From: Ciona savignyi
Lineage: Eukaryota; Chordata; Ascidiacea; Phlebobranchia; Cionidae
DNA: 64,000 bases
Direction of reading: 5' to 3'
Assembly: GCA_000149265.1 (NCBI GenBank)
Contig: CH002078.1
Coordinates: forward strand, 784,850 to 848,849
Made by a program: the position numbers and the translations under genes. This document shows positions 57,301 to 64,000 of this stretch, piece after piece. The notes beneath the pieces are model-generated. The model was not told the DNA's origin, ran no database searches, and saw only the letters and a list, made by a program, of their open reading frames with translations. Every line of letters begins with the position of its first letter. Position 1 is the stretch's first letter.

Positions 57301-60271
57301 GCCGTTCATCATTTGGTTCTTCCGTTCCAACCTGGTTAAGCAATCCAGGACCAGTTTTGCTGAAACGTCACGTACGGCATAGCAAACACGAACCCACTGG
57401 TGGACGAGGTTGAACTACTGCATGCCACTCCAAATTATGCACAGGTTCGATTTCCCAGCGGCCGTGAGACTACAGTTTCAATCAGAGATCTGGCGCCCAC
57501 GGGTCAAAGAAATGGAACAGAACAGATTGAAACCCCCGCTGGGGGTTTACCAGTACCATTACCAGAAGCAAATTTACAGTCGGAGGAATTGACGAATGAG
57601 ACTGACGCACCTGATACAATTGACGAAACGGTCGAATTAAACAAAACCAAATCAAATGAAGATAACCCCTCTGGGTTACGTCGTTCGACCCGACAAACGA
57701 AGAAACCCGATAGACTGACGTACTATTAAATATTTATTTGTTATTGTGCATTTTTATTTAGACGGGGAGAATGTCGTAATTTCAGTCGAACACCTTACGC
57801 CACGCCCGTGTTGGCAATAATTATTTATCCGCTGGCTTCTGCGTGTTCGACCTCTGTTACTTATTTTGTGGCACATTTACTTTACGGTTTAAGGGGAGTT
57901 GACTGTTCTTATATTGTTAATATATTGCCTTTTCTTTTGTTTTAGAATTACAGTCAATTAAACCTTAATAAATAAGGATTACGACAGTAATTTTTACCAG
58001 TGTAGAAATATTGGCTGTTAAAAAATAATCGGCGCTAAAAATTCGCAAATCGGCGGTCGTGCTTATAGGTTTGTGTCTGTCGGGAAGTTCTCTGTCACGC
58101 AGTAATTGGTATTGTATATTCAAATTGGACTCTTTCTTCTATTTCCTATGTAGCTAAATGAGACTTATTATTAGTTTTAGAGGAATTAAAATATTGGGGA
58201 CTTTCAATTTGGGTCAAAGTTATTTATTAAGCTTTATCCGACGGATTAAATTCGTGGATTAGTACGTCGCCCTTCACAGGTCTATAGTTTTAAATTTGGG
58301 AAACCGTTTGAAATTCACCAAGTGTCATGCCCAAAGATCAATCTGCAAATTATGACAAAAAATGCATAAGAACAAGTCTTATACAATTGCAAATAAACCG
58401 TTTTATCGTTTTTTTTTGGAAACGTGTAAATTATAATACAGGATCAGTTTAAAAAACTATAAACTATTTAGTTTAAATACAGATGCGTCTCTGCTTACTG
58501 AAACATACTGTTTAATTAAAGGAGTTTAAAGCACTATCACGTACTATTTTAAGCACTACCATGCACTAACTTATTAATTGCTACACAGGCATACAAGAAC
58601 AAACTGATTGTCATAAATTTTGTAAAGTTGTTTATTTTTATTTCGAAATTTTAAATCCTTTGAATATCTTAAACTCGTGGATTTTGTAATATTTTCATGT
58701 TTCGTTTATAATTCATTTTCCGAGTCGTATTTCGTGCGGCCGAATGGTTAGCGCGACTCTTGAATGCCGACATATATACAAAACTTTCTTTGTAGCGAGC
58801 CTCTCACGAGTTTGAAACTGAGCTTAGTTAAATACACAAAATATATTAGTTTTTTTTTTAAATGAATCTTGGTGACAGTTTTTTCTACTTTTCCCACGCA
58901 TTACAGACACAGAAATTGTGTTTCTAATTACCCTATAATTATAACATTCAGGTAAATTTGATTAAAAGTTTTGCATAAAAATACCTTCATTGTTTTTTTT
59001 TGTTGATTAGTAGGAACTATGTCTGATTGCATCGCTGGTGGCAGATTGTTATTATTATCAATTATTGCTGCTTGGGCGTTACCAGGCAAAGCATTTGTTG
59101 ACAAATTGCCTATAGGATTCTCTACCTTTTTACCAGAAGATCGAGTTGACTTTTGGAACTGCGGATCTTGAACCTGGGTTGTATTATCTTGACTTTTAGG
59201 ACGTGTACTCTTATTTAGAGCATCTGCCACTATCTCTGATTTATCTGAAATCTTAGTTGGAGAATCTCCATACAAATTCCGGCTGTTCGAAGAGTCAGCG
59301 AAGGACTTAGAATCTGAGACGACACTTGTGTTGCTGGAAGGTTCTTGCAATTCTGTATAAATGTTAAACGTTTATTTCTTAGTAAAATATTATAAAAAAA
59401 AATTTTCTACTGAGCATTAACCATCACTTATCCTAAATGTAAGTTTATTTAAATATCAAAGGATAACTTAGAAAAATATACGAATATTATAAACAGATGG
59501 CGTTTTTATTTAAGAAGAAAGAGCAGACATTTTTATTTAGTATTTTTTCTATTCCGTCGTCAAAGTCTAGCAAATTTTAAATAAAAAATACAACGAGATC
59601 GGTCGTCCGGCAGGACTGTATGAACATTGGCCGATTTGGAAGCAATATAGTTTTCCAAGGGTTAAAAGGTTGACATACAAGTTTCTATTCAGATGAACAT
59701 TTTTAACATTTTTGCAAATTATTTTTTTCTGGTTAATCGTAAATTTTATTTGCTATTTAAATATCTATTTTTGGTGAACGTCACGGCGTTGTATTAAGTA
59801 AGGTGGAATAGATTAAGTCCACGATGTTCCCCTTATTTCAGAAGGCCGCGTCTTACCTGAACAAGATGTAATTTTGAAGTTCACATGCCCCAACACGTCG
59901 GGGTGTTCCTGTATGATCTTACGAATTTCAGCATCCAGATTAAGAGCAAATGTACCATTGCTCAAGAGCCGTTGAATTTCTTTCATCTTTGAACGGCGAG
60001 GGAATATAATATTTAAACGCGAAAATTTTAAGGCATCTCGTGTGATTTTTTTGACATCATATCCCAACTTGTGCAGACCGTAGCATATCAGCACAGGAGC
60101 GCCTCCATATGCAAGCAATTGTTTCAAACCCTTTTCCAGTGGCCATATTTTTGTTGAAAGCTTAACTCTTTTATTATTTAAAACAACGAAGTAATCTTCT
60201 TTAAACAACTCCAAATTGCAAACCCATTCAGGATTACAAGAAAACTCAGTTATAATACCTGGTTGAGCCAT
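51391..60271 (-). CDS. Two-domain paralogue of the TIR gene, right copy, open reading frame intact
   Basis: Exons on the minus strand: 60271-59857, 59352-58985, 53379-52932, 52740-52634, 51432-51391. GT/AG junctions, phases 1,0,1,0, total 1380 nt, 459 aa. Residues 1-138 are the N-domain ('GGAPVLICYGLHKLGYD', 'HPDVLGHVNFKITSCSG'). Residues 139-261 are a Ser/Thr/Asn/Gln linker, 8 residues longer than the left copy. Residues 262-410 are a second, diverged N-domain ('GGSVMVVCYALYKLGYLAG', 'HIIALAHLKNFTIQSAKG'). Residues 411-446 come from exon 4 ('GLVLEGANLNLKKPVPHF'), then a short tail like that of the TIR gene. No signal peptide or membrane segment. Intron 2 is 5.6 kb because an LTR retrotransposon lies in it, antisense. 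Function is unknown; kinship with the TIR protein suggests the same pathway. Confidence 0.68.
51767..52312. mobile_element. ~545-bp inverted-repeat (MITE-like) element in intron 4
   Basis: Ends are inverted repeats of about 45 bp: 'tagtttattcattttttgcc'...'aatggcaaacgaat' (51767-51811) against 'attcgtttgccattttttaa'...'aaaaaatgaataaacta' (52265-52312). The interior contains the GC box 'gcggacgcggccgcc' and 'cggcaaaacgaacagtcgtt'. Confidence 0.65.
52090..52278 (-). CDS. 62-aa ORF inside the inverted-repeat element
   Basis: Starts in the terminal repeat (MANELKHDMHQ) and contains 'LHSIIFKPLYCTHNHITRQ', 'VVHYDYLVPCFYTLLGQKS'. The frame is still readable for most of its length in the left copy (13003-13161) despite nucleotide differences. 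I do not recognise it. It could be a transposase remnant or a captured gene piece. Confidence 0.3.
   Translation of the reverse strand: MANELKHDMHQLEGEKLHSIIFKPLYCTHNHITRQVVHYDYLVPCFYTLLGQKSIDNRGPVA
53916..54128 (+). repeat. 5' LTR (213 bp)
   Basis: Differs from the 3' LTR by only two 1-nt indels and one C/T change, which indicates a recent insertion. TATA-like 'taatatattg' at 54060-54069, possible start around 54088, AATAAA at 54109-54114. It contains 'ttacagtcaattaaa' (54090-54104), complementary to the primer site. Confidence 0.95.
54130..54144 (+). other. Putative primer-binding site, self-complementary to the LTR
   Basis: 'tttaattgactgtaa' begins 2 nt after the LTR end. It lacks the TGG expected for tRNA 3'-CCA priming and is a perfect 15-nt reverse complement of 54090-54104 inside the LTR. 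This is the arrangement of Tf1-type self-priming elements, where the mRNA 5' end folds back to prime minus-strand synthesis. Confidence 0.65.
54153..55058 (+). CDS. gag: Gag-like protein with zinc knuckles, running into protease
   Basis: 301 codons. The N-terminal two thirds are a helical capsid-like region (QKLEQTLDDYFQQLKKL). Two CCHC knuckles follow: CYFCGNSRHYRKFC and CSRCHKVGHFAKVC. The aspartic protease start 'LNALIDTGSTNSHV' is in the same frame, so gag and protease are fused. The frame stops at 55056-55058, only a few codons after the DTG active site. The remainder of the protease continues in the +1 frame. Confidence 0.85.
   Translation: MDKCLRPERFDADANSPDSSKKWKHWFRTFSNYIDSLEEITSARKLNILINHVDVSVYEYINEFSTYDDAIANLNGIYVKPINEVFARYQLAIHKQKLEQTLDDYFQQLKKLSNDCNFTAVSGAQYRQEAIRDAFISGIHSNYIRQRLLESENLDLQTIFDKARSLDVAQRNSEQIATAHLPINETAVISAHIKKNRSIEANDYATAANQRCYFCGNSRHYRKFCPAKDATCSRCHKVGHFAKVCRSSPYNNQNTSAAVSNSTLMGTSTLLKSRNRTNVGIKLNGTPLNALIDTGSTNSHV
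55051..57729 (+). pseudogene. pol: pol: protease remainder, reverse transcriptase, RNase H, integrase (frameshifted)
   Basis: Segment 1 (55051 to about 56008) holds the end of the protease ('LLTDVVLGQEFM') and RT: 'SNSPWRAQVVV', 'FTTLDLKNAYHQVEL', 'RLPFGLKNAVPCFQ', and the active-site box YLDN (55837-55848) where YxDD is usual. Segment 2 (about 56010 to 57393) holds RNase H ('VETDASDVAVSATL', 'SSIEKEATAIIEA', 'NSAPDTLSR') and integrase with H-H-C-C zinc residues (HPGVTRLYH, CSIC) and DDE motif residues in 'SIDFKGP', 'HSDRESS', 'NGQCERYNG'. Segment 3 (about 57394 to 57729) is the integrase tail ending 'LRRSTRQTKKPDRL'. Three frame breaks (about 55050, 56008, 57393) separate the segments. The element is probably not autonomous as written. 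Confidence 0.85.
57761..57771 (+). other. Polypurine tract
   Basis: 'gacggggagaa' lies directly before the 3' LTR, where plus-strand priming is expected. Confidence 0.7.
57772..57986 (+). repeat. 3' LTR (215 bp)
   Basis: Same ends as the 5' LTR. Two extra bases ('acgccacgccc', 'ccgctggc') and one substitution ('aaccttaata'). Confidence 0.95.
58215..58830 (+). mobile_element. SINE A head and SINE B, right arm intron 2
   Basis: Family A head about 58215-58300 and family B about 58725-58830 ('tgcggccgaatggttagcgc', 'cacgagtttgaaact'). Mirrors of 11230-11345 and 10695-10800. Confidence 0.6.
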
Positions 60272-60334
60272 TTTTAAAGACAGCTATAAGAAATTAAAAA
60301 GCATTTTTTATCTTGCCTAAAAATTCTATACTTC

Positions 60335-60632
60335 ACAATAGGGTATGGGATATTCATGTTAATCTCGTGAATTGGAAAAACAAAGGGGTTAACACACCCG
60401 CATTCGACAGATCACCTCGCGCCCATTTTCGGTTTCCCGGAGTCGCAGTATGTTGTGTATGATATAAACGTTCCTATAATTTGGTAGAATCCATTAATTC
60501 GCTGCGTTCAGGCAGTTTATTTTGAGTGACATGCCCAAGGAAACAACCGACTAGCTAGCGACCAGTTGTGGATCTGCAACCTTTCGGTAGAAAGGCGTTG
60601 CACTAATCCACCAGACTAACCGGTCGGACATT
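60335..60632 (-). mobile_element. SINE family A upstream of the right two-domain gene
   Basis: Mirror of 8925-9216. 'ccagactaaccggtcggac' closes the head at 60615-60630 and the tail lies nearest the gene. Confidence 0.8.
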
Positions 60633-62198
60633 ACTGTACAAAGAGCGTCGCGAAAAAACCTGTTGATTGCCTTAGTGATTGTGGAACTTAAAGTGTACAG
60701 AAAATACCTCAATTAAATATTAAGCCGTAGCCATACATACGCTTGCTTGACAGAGGTCAAATATTTGTATTACATAGCTAGCGCAACAGAAAGATTAGTT
60801 AGACGCTATTATCCCTACTGATGCTAAATAAAGAACAAACTAGTGCTTTACGATTCTGGTGTTTTTACGATCTTAGATATCTAAATCATGTTATTGCGGG
60901 ACTTTCGATGGAGACTGTTTTAATCAAATTTGTCTTTATAAATCTCTATAAAAGTAGGGAGGATGTTTTCATCAAATCTGTCTCTACAAATCTCTATACG
61001 TACTTAGAAACAATCGGGTTAAAACATTTAGCAAAGTTAGACCGAACATACTAAAATTAAAAAAGGGATTTGTATACATATATTATAATACAGTCAAAAT
61101 TGGTTTTACAAATGGTGATGGTTAATACGCGGTTGACGGTATCCAATGTCCATTTGTATTTAAACACAAAAAGTATTTAGCGAGTAACTATAAACTTACT
61201 GCTCCAGTACGTAACTATGGTTAGTGTTTAACTGATAATTGTCATATATTCTTATTGACTGACTACACCTGGTAAGATAGCATACTAATACTGGACTACC
61301 TTTATGAAATTTTAAAAATATCAATGTGGGAAAATATCTAAAACCTTGTAAACATATTATTCATCAATCGCATGGCACTGGTGACTTGTCCGGGCAAACT
61401 TGCCTAGAAAAGAAAGCTATACTGAATTCAGTTTTACCTTTCTAGTAATTTTCATACGCGTAAAGTGATTGTCTAATATGGAAGCGCAGTCTTTATAACA
61501 ACCGTTTAATGTGCAATTAACATGTGTCTTACAAACAGTAGTGGTAGACAAATGGTTGACACTCTGTTGTTATACTTTTATTTGCATTCATTGTCAACTT
61601 TTCGGATAAAGAGCTACGCAGTTTGTTTCTGTAATACACTGAAACTAGACGATACAAAACAATAAAACGAACTTTTGCCTATTGTGTGAATGCGGAACTT
61701 AGGTGAACGAAAAACACCTTTATTAAATATTAAGCTGTAGCCTATTAACAAATATTTGTTTTTCATAGGTAGGTAACCGGACGAAGTAACTCAGCCTACC
61801 GCCGCGGAAATTTAAAAATCAAAGAAATATGGAGATTTTAACAAGATTACCGCTAAGAACGCACCATCGTTTCTGTTAGCTTGTGTTTAACCCACCTTTC
61901 CTCAACAGATATCTTTGTCCGCCACATCGTTACATGATGCAAAGTGGGAAAGCAATCTTTCATTTATTTTCATATCTAACTAACATGTGATCTGATAATT
62001 ACAAACTACACGATATTATAGCAATAATACAATTAATTGGTTAGAAAATAAAAATTAAGTTTTACACATACTCAATTTTGAATGTTAAGAGTTGTTTTTA
62101 GAGTATTATTTGCCCAAAATTTATATACATATTTACAGTTTAGGTAACGTTATATATTTAGACAGTTTAATAACTCCTGTACCATTTTATATCACGAA
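60633..62198. other. Intergenic mirror of 7346-8920
   Basis: Contains the shared upstream block (60660-60900), a foldback fragment ('gtggtagacaaatggttgac', about 61540-61570) and, at the end, the reverse of the TIR-gene 3' UTR. The TIR gene itself is absent from this side. No gene is seen. Confidence 0.6.
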
Positions 62199-62237
62199 GA
62201 GCAAATGTACCATTGCCCAAGAGCCGTTCAATTTCGT
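62199..62237 (-). pseudogene. Short fragment of N-domain exon 1 at the palindrome border
   Basis: 'gagcaaatgtaccattgccc' and 'aagagccgttcaatttc' match the exon 1 segment at 59944-59980 with two mismatches. It abuts the last mirrored base. This is too short to be a gene; it marks the rearrangement junction. Confidence 0.65.
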
Positions 62238-62337
62238 TTCCATGTGAATATATAGCTTTTTTAATTCATCTGCTGCGACGATGCGACGATGTTTAATCTC
62301 TAGAAAGTTTTCATTCAACTTCCTTGAGGTAAGGTTA

Positions 62338-64000
62338 TCCTTATTATGGGTCCCATTTGGAAAAATGGAAAAATAGATTTTTTGGGCATAGTACTTGAAC
62401 CGCTTCTCTAATTTCAATTAGATTTAATGAAATGTAAGTGCATTAGCCACTGATATAACACTTAAAAGAATTGAAACAATCACATAGGGAAATATTAAAA
62501 ATTAGATTTTGTTTTTAAATCATGATTGTGACAGGCATGGCTTGTGGCTCCGACATCTACGAGAAGGGGTGATGGAATCGCAAAAAAACTTTGTCATTTG
62601 TTAGATAACATGGCCTAGATATGCAGAAACCCAACTTTTAGGTAATATGCCCAGGGGAATTCACCTGGGAGGTAAAAATCCAAAGCATTATTTTTTTTTA
62701 AATAATTAGTATTTTTGAACATAGCGCTTAAACTGCTACTCCAGTTTATATTAGATTTGATAAAAAGGTAGTGCAATAGCCACTAATATAACACTTAAAG
62801 AATTAAAAAATTAACTAGGGAAATACCCTAAAAAATAAGATTTTGTTCTCAAATCATGATTGTGACAGGCATGGCATGACGCCGCGACATCTACCAGAAG
62901 GAAGAATAAAATAGAAATAAAGCTTTGTCATTTGTTAGACAACATGGTCTAGATACGCAGGAACAAAACTATGGGTGATAAATCTAGGGGAATTCCCCGG
63001 AGACGTTAATAACCAAAACGGTATTTTTTTCTAAAAAAACTAGTTTTTTTGGCATACCACTTAAATGGCTTCTTTAATCTGATTCAAATTTGTTGGAATG
63101 TAAGTGGATTACCTACTAATTTAACAATTAGAAAAAATAAAAAAAATATTATCCAGGGAAATACCCTAAAAAATAAGATTTTGTTCTCAAATCATGATTG
63201 TGACAGGCAGGGCATGACGCCCTGACATCTACCTAAAGGAATAATGAAATAGTAATAAAGCTTTGACATTTGTTAGACAACATCGTCTAGATACGCAGGA
63301 GCAAAATTGTGGGTGATAAATCTAGGGGAACTCCCCGGAGACGATAAAATCCAAAACGGTTATTTTTCTAAAAAATTAGCTTTTCGGAACATAGCGTTTA
63401 ACCGGCTGCTCTAATTTTGATCAGATTTGGTGGAATGCTAGATCGTTAGCCACCCTGTGTCACTTAAAAGAAAGTCAAAATATATTTACTTAGGGTAACT
63501 CCCTTAAAAACGAAAATATGCTCCTGACTCATGATTTTGACAAGCATGCCACATTGCTCTGACATCTCCAACAAGAATTCGTCAAATCGAATTAAAACTT
63601 TAGGAATTAATAGTTAACATGGCCCACATATGTAAAAACATAAACTTATTTACTAAGCCCATGGAGAATTCCCCGAAGCCATGAAAACTAAATCAAACTG
63701 TTTCAGGAATTTAGCTTTATTTCAATAAAGCATTTAAAAAAAGCTTTAATTTAAAACATTTGTAATGAAATCTTTGTAAATCTATCAAGATTGTTCTTTT
63801 TACCTACACATGGAGAAGAAGTTTGGTTTGATAACTATGGGACCCATGAGTTTATGCTTGCAGAAACAATAACTACATACACAGTGTATAAAATACAAAA
63901 TGTGGTTAGGGACCCTGTAGCATGAATATATGGCATACAACATGTGTTTTACAAATAGTGGTGATTAAACACGTGGTTGACACTCTCTAGTTGAATTATA
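62338..64000 (-). mobile_element. Further foldback element with 334-bp units, running off the window
   Basis: Opens with 'ttatgggtcccatttggaaa' (62341), then units whose 'gattgtgacaggca' landmark recurs at about 62525, 62861 and 63196 (332-338 bp apart). The flank follows, then 'gggaccctgtagcatgaata' and 'cacgtggttgacactctcta' at 63970-63990. This copy lies outside the palindrome and has no left counterpart in the window. Confidence 0.75.

Larger units (their letters stand above)
53911..57991 (+). mobile_element. Ty3/gypsy-type LTR retrotransposon with GTAAT target duplication
   Basis: Element 53916-57986 (4071 bp), flanked by GTAAT at 53911-53915 and 57987-57991. LTRs begin TGTCGTAA and end TTACGACA, perfect inverted termini. 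Order: LTR, primer site, gag with two zinc knuckles, protease, RT, RNase H, integrase, polypurine tract, LTR. Integrase after RNase H makes it Ty3/gypsy rather than copia. No env. It is absent from the equivalent left-arm intron, so it inserted after the arms or haplotypes diverged. Confidence 0.95.
33107..62198 (-). repeat. Right arm of giant imperfect inverted repeat
   Basis: Reverse complement of 7346-32366, lengthened by the LTR retrotransposon at 53916-57986 and smaller indels. Its outer end falls in sequence matching the 3' UTR of the TIR gene ('ccattttatatcacgaa', 62182-62198 against 7346-7362). Confidence 0.95.

Noticed and set aside
62187-62417. 76-aa ORF at the right palindrome border
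   Set aside because: It crosses the rearrangement junction and a repeat, with no homologous frame elsewhere.

Overview
This is animal DNA, AT-rich, with short multi-exon genes bounded by ordinary GT/AG splice sites. Two tRNA-derived SINE families, foldback-type DNA repeats and one Ty3/gypsy LTR retrotransposon lie among them. The repeat style, a TIR protein with TICAM-like features and the amount of divergence between the duplicated halves suggest a Ciona-like tunicate. That is inference; no ribosomal or mitochondrial marker is present. Positions and splice models were read by eye.

The dominant structure is a very large imperfect inverted repeat. The left arm (about 7.35-32.37 kb) recurs in reverse complement as the right arm (about 33.1-62.2 kb), around a roughly 740-bp asymmetric centre. 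The right arm is longer mainly because a 4.07-kb LTR retrotransposon sits only there (53.9-58.0 kb). The arms differ by many substitutions and indels, so they are either an old inverted duplication or two diverged haplotypes joined head to head by assembly.

From the centre outwards each arm holds: (i) a divergently transcribed 12-exon gene for a secreted CRISP-like protein (signal peptide, new Cys-containing N-terminal region, Thr-rich stalk, CAP domain, Cys-rich C-terminus; left 32054-16591 minus, right 33418-48627 plus). Three nested exons inside its 8.5-kb intron 6 have their own signal peptide and join the CAP exons in phase. (ii) Foldback repeats built from roughly 334-bp tandem units, each with a GGGGAATTCCCC-type palindrome. 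(iii) A convergent five-exon gene carrying two copies of an unrecognised roughly 140-aa domain (left 9282-13830 plus, right 60271-51391 minus).

Outside the palindrome on the left lies a paralogue of gene (iii), at 4753-7226. It has the same N-terminal domain and linker, followed by a TIR domain and a RHIM-like motif, an architecture reminiscent of TICAM1/TRIF. The first 3.9 kb are three degraded copies of a 1.2-1.3-kb non-coding repeat. The last 1.7 kb return to the 334-bp repeats.

Each arm carries different lesions. The left CRISP-like copy has a stop and a 5-nt deletion, the right copy a 2-nt insertion. The left two-domain gene is frameshifted, while the right one reads intact through exons split by the retrotransposon. 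The retrotransposon has near-identical LTRs, a GTAAT target duplication, frameshifted pol, and a 15-nt LTR/primer-site complementarity suggesting Tf1-like self-priming.
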